64,000 bases of DNA, from positions 1-64,000 of the forward strand of contig NZ_JASCIS010000005.1 in assembly GCF_029968015.1 (NCBI RefSeq), read 5' to 3'. Source of the DNA: Streptomyces luteolus. Its GTDB lineage: Bacteria > Actinomycetota > Actinomycetes > Streptomycetales > Streptomycetaceae. Below the pieces are notes generated by a model. That model searched no databases and was not told the origin of the DNA. It saw only the letters and a list, made by a program, of their open reading frames with translations. Below are positions 18,724 through 27,758 of the stretch, piece after piece (positions within the stretch are counted from its first letter, which is position 1; each line of letters opens with the position of its first letter). The position numbers and the translations under genes are program-made.

Positions 18724-20478
18724 GTGGAAAAGATCAGCGTGAACTCCGTCGCGTACGACTGGAATCCGCAGGCGGCGAGCGGCATGCCGTTCCACCGCTA
18801 CCGGCCCGCCCACGCGCGGGTCTCCCTGTCCGAGCCGGTGTCGCGGGACTGGCCCTCCGCGCGGATCGAGCGGGCGCCGCTGTGGGTGCCGGTGGATCTG
18901 CGGGACGGGAACCAGGCGCTGGCCGAGCCGATGGGGACGGATCGCAAGCGGCGCCTGTTCGATCTGCAGGTGGCCATGGGGTTCAAGGAGATCGAGGTCG
19001 CGTATCCGTCGGCGAGCCGGACGGATTTCGACTTCGTACGGCATCTGGCGGGGGCCGTCGCGCGGGGTGAGGTGCCGGACGATGTGACGGTCGTGGTGTT
19101 CACGCCGGCGCGTCGCGATCTGATCGAGCGCACGTTCGCGGCGGTCGAGGGGCTGCCGCGGGTGGTGGTGCATCTGTACGCGGCGACCGCGCCGGTCTGG
19201 CGGGACGTGGTGCTCGGCAAGGGGCGGGGCGAGCTGCGGGCGATGGTCGAGGACGCGGCGCGGCTCATGGTGAAGCTGGGCGGCGACCGGGAGGGGCTGC
19301 GGTTCCAGTTCTCGCCCGAGGTGTTCAACCTGACCGAGCCGGACTTCGTCCTGGAGCTGTGCGGGGCGGTGACGGAGCTGTGGGACGCCTGCCCTCAGCG
19401 TCCGGTGACGCTCAATCTGCCGGCGACGGTGGAGGTGGCGACGCCGAACGTGTACGCGGACCAGATCGAGTACATGCACCGCCATCTGGACCGGCGCGAG
19501 TCGGTGATCCTGTCCGTGCATCCGCACAACGACCGCGGTACGGGGGTGGCCTGCGCGGAGCTGGCGGTGCTCGCGGGGGCGCAGCGGGTGGAGGGCTGCC
19601 TGTTCGGCAACGGGGAGCGGACGGGCAATGTGGACCTGGTGACGCTGGCGCTGAACCTGTACACGCAGGGTGTGGACCCGATGGTCGACTTCTCGGACAT
19701 CGACGCGGTGCGGCGGACGGTGGAGCACTGCAACCGGCTGCCGGTGCACCCTCGGCATCCGTACGGCGGTGAGCTGGTGCACACGGCGTTCTCGGGGACG
19801 CATCAGGACGCGATCAGCAAGGGGATGGCCCACCATGCGCTGCGGGCGCGGGAGTTGGGGGTGGCGGAGTCGGAGGCTCCGTGGGACGTGCCGTATCTGC
19901 CGGTCGATCCGGCGGATCTGGGGCAGACGTACGAGGCCGTGATCCGGGTGAACAGCCAGTCGGGCAAGGGCGGTGTGGCGCATCTGCTGCGGGCGCACCG
20001 CGGGGTGGATCTGCCGCGTGAGCTGCGGGCGGAGTTCGCTCGGGTGGTGCAGGCGGCGACGGACGACAGTGGCGGTGAGGCCGACCCCGCGTCGCTGTGG
20101 GAGCTGTTCGAGGCGGCGTACGTGACGCCGGGTGCGGCCGGTGAGCAGGTGCGCCTCGCGTCCTGGCGGGTGGACCGGGATCCGTCGGGCGAGTACCGCT
20201 TCGTGGGTGCGCTGAGCGTGCACGAGCGGGCGGGTGACTACGAGGGCACGGGCCCCGGTCCGGTGTCGGCGTTCACGCGGGCCCTGGCGGCGGCCGGGGT
20301 GGAGGTGGCGGTCCTGGACTTCGTGGAGCACGCGACGGGTCCGGGCGCGGAGGCGTCGGTTGCGGCGTATGTGAAGTGCCGGGTCGGTGAGCGGGTCGTC
20401 TGGGGTGCGGGCCTGGCGCCCGCGACGGTGACGGCCGCGGTGTCGGCGGTGCTCGCCGCTGTGAACAGGGGCCTGTGA
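18724..20478 (+). CDS. leuA: 2-isopropylmalate synthase
   Basis: First committed step of leucine synthesis: acetyl-CoA plus 2-oxoisovalerate. 584 aa from GTG at 18724, preceded by AGAAGGA at good spacing; a GTG 15 codons upstream lies in the attenuator hairpin. DRE-TIM catalytic motif [11 protein letters not shown], metal-binding HPHNDRGTG and [13 protein letters not shown] are all present. The C-terminal ~140 residues match the LeuA regulatory domain that binds leucine. Probably controlled by the leader peptide upstream. It overlaps the next gene by one base (TGATG). Confidence 0.95.
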   Translation: MEKISVNSVAYDWNPQAASGMPFHRYRPAHARVSLSEPVSRDWPSARIERAPLWVPVDLRDGNQALAEPMGTDRKRRLFDLQVAMGFKEIEVAYPSASRTDFDFVRHLAGAVARGEVPDDVTVVVFTPARRDLIERTFAAVEGLPRVVVHLYAATAPVWRDVVLGKGRGELRAMVEDAARLMVKLGGDREGLRFQFSPEVFNLTEPDFVLELCGAVTELWDACPQRPVTLNLPATVEVATPNVYADQIEYMHRHLDRRESVILSVHPHNDRGTGVACAELAVLAGAQRVEGCLFGNGERTGNVDLVTLALNLYTQGVDPMVDFSDIDAVRRTVEHCNRLPVHPRHPYGGELVHTAFSGTHQDAISKGMAHHALRARELGVAESEAPWDVPYLPVDPADLGQTYEAVIRVNSQSGKGGVAHLLRAHRGVDLPRELRAEFARVVQAATDDSGGEADPASLWELFEAAYVTPGAAGEQVRLASWRVDRDPSGEYRFVGALSVHERAGDYEGTGPGPVSAFTRALAAAGVEVAVLDFVEHATGPGAEASVAAYVKCRVGERVVWGAGLAPATVTAAVSAVLAAVNRGL

Positions 20479-21308
20479 TGGGCGAGTTGGGGTGTCTCGG
20501 CGGGCGTGACGCGGTCCTGCGGGTGTCGGACGCCTCGGTCGTACGAGAGGGGCGTGTGCTGCTCGACGGGGTGTCGTTGGCGGTGCGGGCCGGTGAGCAC
20601 TGGGCGCTGCTCGGGGCGAACGGTGCGGGCAAGACGACGCTGTTGCGGCTGCTGGGGGCGCTGGCGCATCCGACGCGGGGTGCGGTGGAGCTGCTCGGGC
20701 ACCGGATCGGGCGGGTGGATCTGCGGGAGTTGCGTGCGCTGGTGGGGCACGTGGACCCGCGGCATCCGCTGCGGTCGCCGCTGCGGGTGCGGGAGGTCGT
20801 ACTGACCGGGCTCACCGGCAGCGTGGAGCCGGTGCCGCGCCGTTCGGTGTCGGCGGAGCAACTCGCGTACGCGGATGAGCTGTTGGAGCTGCTGGGGGTG
20901 GCGGGTCTCGCTCAGGCGCGGTGGCCGCAGTTGTCGCAGGGCGAGCGGGGGCGGGTGCTGATCGCGCGGGCGCTGCTGCCGAGGCCTCGGCTGCTGCTCC
21001 TGGACGAGCCGGCGACGGGTCTGGACGTGCCGGGTCGTGAGCGACTGCTGCGAGGGCTGGACGCGTTGCGGTCGGCGGATCCGGGGCTTGCGACGGTTCT
21101 GGTGACGCATCACCTGGAGGAGTTGCCGGAGGGCACGTCGCACGCGCTGCTGCTGCGTGCGGGCCGGGTCCTCGCGCGGGGGCCGGTGGACGAGGTGCTG
21201 ACCGGTGACTCGGTCAGCGCGTGCTTCGGTCTGCCGATGGTGCTGACGCGCACGGACGGCCGTTGGCACGTACGGTCCAGGCGGCCGGCGGGGGCGGTGG
21301 CGGGCTGA
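20478..21308 (+). CDS. ABC transporter ATP-binding protein
   Basis: 276 aa ATPase. Walker A GANGAGKTT at about residues 46-54, signature LSQGERGR, Walker B LLLLDEPATGLD and a downstream switch His in VTHHLEE. The signature spacing resembles iron-complex or molybdate-type ATPases. No permease or binding protein is adjacent: the next gene is convergent, beyond the poly-G block. It is translationally coupled to leuA (stop/start TGATG). It may serve an unlinked permease; the substrate is unknown. The C-terminus ends only 11 bp before the suspicious G run but the frame is intact. Confidence 0.9.
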   Translation: MGELGCLGGRDAVLRVSDASVVREGRVLLDGVSLAVRAGEHWALLGANGAGKTTLLRLLGALAHPTRGAVELLGHRIGRVDLRELRALVGHVDPRHPLRSPLRVREVVLTGLTGSVEPVPRRSVSAEQLAYADELLELLGVAGLAQARWPQLSQGERGRVLIARALLPRPRLLLLDEPATGLDVPGRERLLRGLDALRSADPGLATVLVTHHLEELPEGTSHALLLRAGRVLARGPVDEVLTGDSVSACFGLPMVLTRTDGRWHVRSRRPAGAVAG

Positions 21309-21318
21309 GCACGGCCGT

Positions 21319-21451
<133 letters not shown>

Positions 21452-21464
21452 CGCGGCGCGAGGC

Positions 21465-21565
21465 ATCGGGGGCTCCGCCCCCGGACCCCCGCTCCTCAAA
21501 CGCCGGAGGGGCTATTTTTTAGGGGCGCGGGGAACTGCGCGACCAGCCACGACGGCGCCGCAGCC
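21465..21565. repeat. Dispersed Streptomyces intergenic repeat pair
   Basis: Two elements side by side. The first (21468-21513) contains ctccgcccccggaccccc then gctcctcaaacgccggag. The second (21520-21565) starts taggggcgcggggaactg and continues cgcgaccagccacgacgg. Both recur between genes in many Streptomyces genomes, from memory. The first is nearly identical to the block at 6783-6830 in this window. Confidence 0.7.
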
Positions 21566-21593
21566 GAACGACGGCCGCGAAGCGGGACACAAC

Positions 21594-22913
21594 TCAGCCA
21601 AGCCCCAGCGTGACCTCCGCGATCAGCGCCGACACCACGAACGACGCCGCGAACGAGACCAGGCCGACCAGGACGATGCGCCAGCCGACGCGGCGCAGGG
21701 TGCCGAAGTCCTTGCCGAGGCCCAGGCCCGCGAGGACCAGGACCGGGGTGGTCAGGGCGAGGAACTCGACCGGCTCCAGGAGGGCCGAGACCTGTTCGCC
21801 GACCGGGGACCACGGCGAGCTGAGCAGGATGCCGATCGTCGTGACACCGATGATCGGTGACAGTTTCGTGTACGTGCGCAGCGCCAGCGCCACGAGGACC
21901 ACGGCCGTCATCAGGGCGTAGCCGGCGAGGATCCTCCCGTCGAAGCCCTTGTTGAAGAGGACGGTCGACAGCAGCATCAGGACGACGACCAGGGGGAGGG
22001 CGAAGCGGATTGAGGCGGCCGCGGGTGCCTCCGGGGCGGCGGACTCCTGCCGCGGTTCGGCCGCGGCCTCCTGCGTCGGCTCGGGCTGCTTCCGCCTGCG
22101 GGTGAGGAGCCGGTAGAAGCGCTCGGCCATCGGCAGCGCCACGTACATCCCGACGTACAGGCCGAGCAGGCTCGTGATCAGGTTGCTGACCGCGGCCAAC
22201 GCCAGGATCTGGTCGGCGAGTTGGGGGTACTCGGCCGCGATCGCCGCCGAGGAGGCCGCCATCACGGAGCCGGAGCCGACGCCGGTGCCCATGGCGAGGG
22301 CCAGCGGGTCGAAGAGGCCGGTGCCCGCGAGGAACGAGGCGAGCAGGGTGACGTAGAGGCCGCCGACGATGGTGCCGAAGACGTACATCGACAGGACGCC
22401 CCGGTACTCGTCGGAGTCGGCGCCGTACCGCTCGGAGACGATGGCGAAGGAGCCCTCGCGGTCGATGGAGAAGCACGCGCCGACCGCGGGGCGGCCCATG
22501 CGGAGGAGGACCGCGAGAGGCAGGGAGAACACGACCGTGCCGAAGAGGTGCCCCAACTCCTGGAGCAGCAGGGCGGGTCCGGCGTCGGCGAGCACGGGCA
22601 GGTTCTCGCCGACGAGGAAGCTGAGCCGGACGCTGAGCAGCAGGATGCCGACCTGGACGGTCTGCGTGGCGATCTGTTGCAGCCGTACCGGCAGCGGTCT
22701 GACCTTCTGGACGCTGACGGCGCCGCCGATGAGGATGCCCCAGACCAGCGGGTGGAGCGTCACTTCGCCGACGCCGAGGTCGAGGGTGTGCGGGCCGATG
22801 AGTTCGGCGATCGCGGTGAGCAGCAGGGCCGTGAGGACGAGCGGTGCGTACGAGGCGAGGCGGGCCCTGGTCGCGGCGGCTCTGCGCGAGGCGGGTGTGG
22901 TGGTCGTGGTCAT
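21594..22913 (-). CDS. Polytopic membrane protein, DUF3100-type putative transporter
   Basis: 439 aa with about ten or more hydrophobic helices, a Pro/Glu/Ala-rich cytoplasmic loop near residue 285, and the conserved-looking GTGVGSGSVMAASSAAIAAEYPQ region. I assign it to the DUF3100 family from memory; members are uncharacterised. The ATG overlaps the stop of the M20 amidohydrolase by 4 bp, so the two are coupled. The likely job is import of the compound the hydrolase cleaves or export of its product; this is inference. Confidence 0.78.
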   Translation of the reverse strand: MTTTTTPASRRAAATRARLASYAPLVLTALLLTAIAELIGPHTLDLGVGEVTLHPLVWGILIGGAVSVQKVRPLPVRLQQIATQTVQVGILLLSVRLSFLVGENLPVLADAGPALLLQELGHLFGTVVFSLPLAVLLRMGRPAVGACFSIDREGSFAIVSERYGADSDEYRGVLSMYVFGTIVGGLYVTLLASFLAGTGLFDPLALAMGTGVGSGSVMAASSAAIAAEYPQLADQILALAAVSNLITSLLGLYVGMYVALPMAERFYRLLTRRRKQPEPTQEAAAEPRQESAAPEAPAAASIRFALPLVVVLMLLSTVLFNKGFDGRILAGYALMTAVVLVALALRTYTKLSPIIGVTTIGILLSSPWSPVGEQVSALLEPVEFLALTTPVLVLAGLGLGKDFGTLRRVGWRIVLVGLVSFAASFVVSALIAEVTLGLG

Positions 22914-24133
22914 CGCCCGCTCCGGTCGGGGGTGTGGGCGGTGCGGCCCCGCTGTTCGGCGAGGAGTTCGCGGCGCAGCGTCTCGTCCTGGGCCACGGAG
23001 ACCGCGGTGAGGGCCATGGCGGTGGCGCCGTCGACGACGGTGGCGTCGGCCTCCGCGCTGATCACGTCCTGGGCGAAGCCGTGGGTGTGCGGGGCGTTGG
23101 TGCTGCCGCGGACGGCGATCATCGGGTGGATGCTGGGCAGCAGGTGGGAGACGTTGCCCATGTCGGTGGAGCCGCCGCTGAGCGGGGAGCGCTCGGCGAG
23201 GGGGCGGCCGATGCGGTCCAGGGCGGCGGCATACCGGTTTGCGAGGCGTACGTCCTGTCGGAGGGGCGCGTACTCCGGTTCGGTCTCCTCGAGTTCGAGG
23301 GTGCAGCCGGTGGCCAGGGCGCCCGCCTCGAAACAGGCAAGGACGCGGGCGTGCAGCTCGCGCTGGGCATCCAGGTCGAACTCGCGGACCTCGAAGTCGA
23401 CGACGGTGCGCTCGGGAATGATGTTGGTGGCCCGGCCGCCCTCGCGGACGAACGCGGCGACGCGGGCCGTGGCGGGCAGTTGCTGGCGCAGCAGGCCGAG
23501 GGCGACCTGGGTGACGACCGCGGCGTCGGCGGCGTTGACGCCGAGCTGGGGCGCGGCGGCGGCGTGCGAGGCCTTGCCGGTGAAGGTGGCGGCCCAGCGG
23601 CCGACGCCCTGCGTGGCGGTGTCGGCGGGGTGGGTGTCGGCGTTGCCGGGGTGGACCATCATCGCGACGGTCAGGTCGTCGAAGAGGCCCGCGTCGATCA
23701 TCAGGACCTTGCCGCCGCCGTGCTCCTCGGCGGGCGTGCCGAGGACCTTCACGGTGATGCCGAGGCGGTCGGCGACCGGGGCGAGGCCGAGGGCGGCGCC
23801 GAGGGCGGTGGTGGCGATGATGTTGTGGCCGCAGGCGTGGCCGACGTCCGGGAGCGCGTCGTACTCGGCGCAGATGCCGACGACGAGGTCGCCCGTCCCG
23901 TACGACGCCTTGAAGGCGGTGGGCAGGTCGGCGACGCCGCGCTCGACGTCGAATCCGGCCTCGGCGAGGGCGTCGGCGAGGGCGTCGGCGGCCCGGTGCT
24001 CCTCGAAGGAGAGCTCGGCGAATCCGTGGATGTCGTGGCTGAGCCGGACGAGTCGCTCGCGGAGTCCGGCGATCTCGGCGACGACGGCGTCGCCGAGGTC
24101 CGGGGTGGTCTCCTGGTCGGCCAGGGTCGTCAT
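22910..24133 (-). CDS. M20 (M20D-like) amidohydrolase
   Basis: 407 aa metal-dependent amidohydrolase of the aminoacylase/aminobenzoyl-glutamate hydrolase type. Metal-binding segments AEYDALPDVGHACGHN and GTPAEEHGGGK are present, with a dimerisation domain and FTGKASHAAAAPQLGVNAADA in the middle. It likely cleaves an N-acyl amino acid or a small amide. It is the first gene of a two-gene operon with the DUF3100 transporter and divergent from a double-Lrp regulator. A paralogue with the same setting is at 38234-39490. Confidence 0.9.
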   Translation of the reverse strand: MTTLADQETTPDLGDAVVAEIAGLRERLVRLSHDIHGFAELSFEEHRAADALADALAEAGFDVERGVADLPTAFKASYGTGDLVVGICAEYDALPDVGHACGHNIIATTALGAALGLAPVADRLGITVKVLGTPAEEHGGGKVLMIDAGLFDDLTVAMMVHPGNADTHPADTATQGVGRWAATFTGKASHAAAAPQLGVNAADAAVVTQVALGLLRQQLPATARVAAFVREGGRATNIIPERTVVDFEVREFDLDAQRELHARVLACFEAGALATGCTLELEETEPEYAPLRQDVRLANRYAAALDRIGRPLAERSPLSGGSTDMGNVSHLLPSIHPMIAVRGSTNAPHTHGFAQDVISAEADATVVDGATAMALTAVSVAQDETLRRELLAEQRGRTAHTPDRSGR

Positions 24134-24223
24134 GGCGGGCCCCTCCGGTGGTGGCTCGTGCGAGTAGTGGCGACCAGAGTGGGGGGCGTGCCAGATCGAG
24201 CGGTCCCGATGCATGATTCCGTC

Positions 24224-25264
24224 ATGGACATGAACAGAGCACCGGATTCCGTCAAGCTCTCGGAGCTGGACCTGGAGATCGTCAACGCCCTGCAGATCAA
24301 TCCGCGCGCGTCCTGGGCGGCGGTGGGCCGCGCCCTGGACGTGGACGCCTCGACGGCGGCACGGCGCTGGGCTCGGCTGCGGGAGCTCGGGGCGGCGTGG
24401 GTGTCGTGTCAGCCGCTGTTCGTGCCCGATCCCGCGATGGCCCTCGTGGAGATCACGGGCGAGCCGGGCCGCAGCCTGGAGGTGGCCGAGGCGCTGGCCG
24501 GGGATCCGCAGGCGATGACGATCGACGTGTCGGCGGGTGCGCGCGATCTGCTCGTGACGGTGGTGTGCGACGACGCGGACCAGCTGTCCTGGTATCTCCT
24601 GGAGCGCCTCGCCCGGGTGCCGTACGTGCTGCGGGTGCAGAGCCACGTCCTGGTGAACACGTACACGGACGCGAGCCGTTGGCGGCTGCGCGCGCTGAGC
24701 CCGGCGCAGGAGCGGACGCTGCGCGCCGGGCTGCCGAAGCCGCCGAAGGACGTCGGTACGTATCTGCCGACGGCGGCGGACCGGGAGCTGGCGGCGGCCC
24801 TGTCGGTCGACGGCCGGGTCCCGCTGAGCGACCTCGCACGGCTGAACGGCACCAGCGAGAGCACGACGCGGCGTCGCCTCAACCAGCTGATCGGCGACGG
24901 CAGTCTGCGCCTTCGCTGCGAGCTGGCCCGTGCGCTCACCGGCTGGTCGGTCTCGGAGTGGCTGTTCGCGCGCGTGCCATCGGACCGGCTGGACGAGGCG
25001 GCGGCCACGCTGTCGACGATCGGTGAGGTGCGGGCGATGCTGTCGGCGGCGGGCCCGTTCAACCTGCTGATCGCGGTGTGGCTGCGCACGATCAGCGACG
25101 GGCAGCGCCTGGAGACGTCGATCATGCGCAAGCTGCCGCATATCGATGTGGTGGACCGCAGCGTGGTGATCCGCCCGTACAAACTCGCGGGCCGTCGCCT
25201 GGACCGCCGCGGCTTCTCGACGGGGACGGTGCCGCTGGATCTGCATCGGCGGCCGGAGATCTGA
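24224..25264 (+). CDS. Lrp/AsnC regulator with two AsnC-type halves
   Basis: 346 aa, about twice the usual Lrp length. Half 1 has the HTH LSELDLEIVNALQINPRASWAAVGRAL and a ligand-type domain; half 2 has the HTH DRELAAALSVDGRVPLSDLARL and a second RAM-like domain. It may bind DNA as a built-in dimer. I chose the ATG giving MDMNRAPD; an ATG five codons earlier is possible. It is divergent from the M20-DUF3100 operon and almost surely controls it in response to an amino-acid-like ligand. A close paralogue lies at 41092-42138. Confidence 0.88.
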   Translation: MDMNRAPDSVKLSELDLEIVNALQINPRASWAAVGRALDVDASTAARRWARLRELGAAWVSCQPLFVPDPAMALVEITGEPGRSLEVAEALAGDPQAMTIDVSAGARDLLVTVVCDDADQLSWYLLERLARVPYVLRVQSHVLVNTYTDASRWRLRALSPAQERTLRAGLPKPPKDVGTYLPTAADRELAAALSVDGRVPLSDLARLNGTSESTTRRRLNQLIGDGSLRLRCELARALTGWSVSEWLFARVPSDRLDEAAATLSTIGEVRAMLSAAGPFNLLIAVWLRTISDGQRLETSIMRKLPHIDVVDRSVVIRPYKLAGRRLDRRGFSTGTVPLDLHRRPEI

Positions 25265-25273
25265 GGGGGGCAG

Positions 25274-25330
25274 GGGGGTGCCTTGTTTTTTTGATGTCAC
25301 AGTGAGACATCAAAAAAACAAGGCACCCCC
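25274..25330. terminator. Perfect 25 bp stem-loop, bidirectional terminator
   Basis: gggggtgccttgttttttt plus gatgtc (25274-25298) pairs exactly with 25306-25330, loop acagtga. It lies between convergent genes. The stem embeds seven T and seven A, giving a rho-independent-like U tract in both directions, rare in GC-rich Streptomyces terminators. Confidence 0.92.
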
Positions 25331-25340
25331 GACCCCCGTC

Positions 25341-26996
25341 TCAAGCAGGCAACCGCTCCAGGATCCCCCCGAAGTCCGTGCCCGGCGCGAGTGTGCCGAA
25401 GGCCAGGCCCTGGTCGCCCGCCAGCCGGGACGCGCAGAACGCGTCCGCGACGGCTGCGGGCGCGTGCCGTACGAGGAGGGAGCCCTGGAGGACGAGGGCC
25501 GCGCGTTCGATGACGCGGCGGGCGCGCAGCGGGGCGTCCTCGGTGAGGACGAGCTGGTCCCGCAACTCCCGCCAGGCGGCGTCGAGTCGGGCGTCGGCGC
25601 CGGTCGCGGACTCGATCTCCGTACGGAACGCCTCCAGGGACTCCGGTTCGCGGGTCATGGCGCGCAGCATGTCGAGCGCGTTGACGTTGCCGGAGCCCTC
25701 CCAGATGCCGTTGAGCGGGGCCTCGCGGTAGAGGCGTGGCATGCCGGAGGCCTCGTCGTAGCCGTTGCCGCCGAGGCATTCCAGGGTCTCGGCGACGATC
25801 GTGGGCTGGCGCTTGCACACCCAGTACTTGGAGACGGCGGTGGCCAGGCGCAGGAACGCGCGCTCCTGGGCGTCGCCCCGCTGCGCCCGGTCGGCGGCCC
25901 CGGCGAGGCGCAGGCCGAGGGTGGTGGCCGCCTCCGACTCCAGGCCGAGGTCGGCGAGGACGTTCCGCATCAGCGGCTGGTCGATGAGCTTGGCGCCGAA
26001 GACCGAGCGGTACCGGGTGTGGTGGGCCGCCTGCGCGAGGGCCTCGCGGATATGGCCCGCGGAGCCGAGGACACAGTCGAGCCGGGTCATCGTGACCATC
26101 TCGATGATGGAGCGCACGCCCTTGCCCTCGGGCCCGACGAGCCATGCCACGGTGTCGTCGAACTCCGGCTCGCTGGAGGCGTTGGAGCGGTTGCCGAGCT
26201 TGTCCTTGAGGCGCTGGATGCGGAAGGTGTTGCGGCTGCCGTCGGGCAGGACGCGCGGCACGAGGAAGCAGGTGAGCCCGCCGGGCGCCTGGGCGAGGAC
26301 GAGGAACAGGTCGTTCATCGGGGCGCTGGTGAACCACTTGTGGCCGCGCAACCGCCAGGTCCCGTCGGCCTGTTCGGTCGCGGCGGTGGTGTTGGCGCGG
26401 ACGTCGGTGCCGCCCTGCTTCTCGGTCATGCCCATCCCGGCGAGCAGCCCGCGCTTGCCGGTGGGGGTGCGCAGGCCCGGGTCGTAGACGTTCCTTGTGA
26501 GCAGCGGCTCGTACGTCTTGGCGAGGTCGGGGGCGTTGCGCAGGGCGGGGACGACGGCGTACGTCATGGAGACCGGGCACATATGGCCCTGCTCCAGCAT
26601 GGTGGCCACCATGAACGTGGCCGCCCGCGCGACATGTGCGCCGGGCCGCTCGTCCGCCCACGCGGAACCGGCGGCGCCCGCGCCGACGGTGGCGGTGAGC
26701 AGGGAGTGGTACGCGGGGTGGAAGTCGACCTCGTCGACGCGGTTGCCGTAGCGGTCGTGGGTGCGCAGTTCGGGCTCGAAGCGGTTGGCCTGGTCGGCCC
26801 AGGTGCGGGCCTCCTCGCTGCCGACGAGCCGGCCGAAGGTGTGCAGGTCGTCGAGGTGCCACGCGGCGCCCTCGCGTCGTACGCCCTCGATCAGGACCGG
26901 GTCGTCGGCGGCGTCGTGTCCGGTCAACGGGGGTGCCTGGTTGGTGACTTGGTGGGTCACGGCGGTGGGGTGGCTGCTCGGCGCGGCCGTGGTCAT
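25341..26996 (-). CDS. Acyl-CoA dehydrogenase, AidB type
   Basis: 551 aa flavoenzyme close in length and layout to AidB (about 540 aa) rather than ~380 aa fatty-acyl-CoA dehydrogenases. Key segments: GMGMTEKQGGTDVRANTT, GHKWFTSAPMNDLFLVLAQ, and LGGNGYDE...MPRLYREAPLNGIWEGSGNV. AidB-like proteins bind FAD and DNA and are linked to alkylation response, but paralogues may serve catabolism. Here it is 30 bp downstream of a TetR gene and opposite an acyl-CoA ligase, which favours a metabolic role. No catalytic residue can be assigned with certainty. Confidence 0.9.
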   Translation of the reverse strand: MTTAAPSSHPTAVTHQVTNQAPPLTGHDAADDPVLIEGVRREGAAWHLDDLHTFGRLVGSEEARTWADQANRFEPELRTHDRYGNRVDEVDFHPAYHSLLTATVGAGAAGSAWADERPGAHVARAATFMVATMLEQGHMCPVSMTYAVVPALRNAPDLAKTYEPLLTRNVYDPGLRTPTGKRGLLAGMGMTEKQGGTDVRANTTAATEQADGTWRLRGHKWFTSAPMNDLFLVLAQAPGGLTCFLVPRVLPDGSRNTFRIQRLKDKLGNRSNASSEPEFDDTVAWLVGPEGKGVRSIIEMVTMTRLDCVLGSAGHIREALAQAAHHTRYRSVFGAKLIDQPLMRNVLADLGLESEAATTLGLRLAGAADRAQRGDAQERAFLRLATAVSKYWVCKRQPTIVAETLECLGGNGYDEASGMPRLYREAPLNGIWEGSGNVNALDMLRAMTREPESLEAFRTEIESATGADARLDAAWRELRDQLVLTEDAPLRARRVIERAALVLQGSLLVRHAPAAVADAFCASRLAGDQGLAFGTLAPGTDFGGILERLPA

Positions 26997-27026
26997 GGTG
27001 GCTCCTCCGGTGGGCTTCGGGGTCGG

Positions 27027-27635
27027 TCAGTCGCGTGGGGCGCCCACGCAGCGCAGTGCCATGGCGGTCAGTTCGGCGATGAAGGTGTCGACGGCACGCT
27101 TCTCCGGGTCGCCGAGCGGATAGACGAGGACCTCGCCGATCGCGCCGCTGAGGGCCGCCGCGGTGATCTCGTCGTCCTGCTGGGGCAGCGCTCCCCGCGT
27201 CATGCCGTCACGCACGACTTCGGCGAAGAGCACGCGGTAGCGCCGCCGGAACTCCAGGCGCTCGGCGCCGACCGCGGGTTCGGCGGGGGCGGCGAGCAGG
27301 GCGTACGCGAGACCGCGGTTCTGCAGGGCGCGGCGGGCGAACACCTCGACGGCGCGGCTGAGGCGCTCGACCGGGTCGCCCGGCGCGTGCAGGACCTCGC
27401 CGAGCACCTCGACCTCGCGCCCCGCCGCTCGCCGGAACACCTCGACGGCGAGGGCCGACTTGGACGGGAAGTGCTGGTAGACCGAGCCGGCGGCGATCCC
27501 GGCCGCGTCGGCGACCGCGGAGACGGAGGCCTGGGCCCAGCCCACCTCGGTGACGACCTCGGTGGCGCAGCTGACGAGCCGCTCGCGGGTCGCTTCCAGG
27601 CGGCGGATCTCGGCAGGGGTCTTGCGGTAGGCCAT
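27027..27635 (-). CDS. TetR-family transcriptional regulator
   Basis: 202 aa. N-terminal HTH ATRERLVSCATEVVTEVGWAQASVSAVADAAGIAAGSVYQHFPSKSALAVEVF, then a helical ligand domain. It is co-directional with the acyl-CoA dehydrogenase 30 bp downstream and divergent from the acyl-CoA ligase, so it likely represses both from the 123 bp intergenic region. The ligand may be an acyl-CoA; inferred from context. Confidence 0.92.
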   Translation of the reverse strand: MAYRKTPAEIRRLEATRERLVSCATEVVTEVGWAQASVSAVADAAGIAAGSVYQHFPSKSALAVEVFRRAAGREVEVLGEVLHAPGDPVERLSRAVEVFARRALQNRGLAYALLAAPAEPAVGAERLEFRRRYRVLFAEVVRDGMTRGALPQQDDEITAAALSGAIGEVLVYPLGDPEKRAVDTFIAELTAMALRCVGAPRD

Positions 27636-27758
27636 GAAAGAAGTGAACCATCATTCAGAGCTTCTTGCCAGAGCCTTCCCGCGGCGAGAGCTTCCGCCAA
27701 GGCCCCCCTCCCCCTCCCCCGGCTCCGGCGCCCCGCGCCCGCCCGTCAGGAGAACGTG

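Noticed and set aside
25278..27758. Plus-strand open frame reading through the AidB and TetR region into the acyl-CoA synthetase
   Set aside because: Absence of stops is due to high GC; only the part from the ATG at 27759 has family motifs and a ribosome site.
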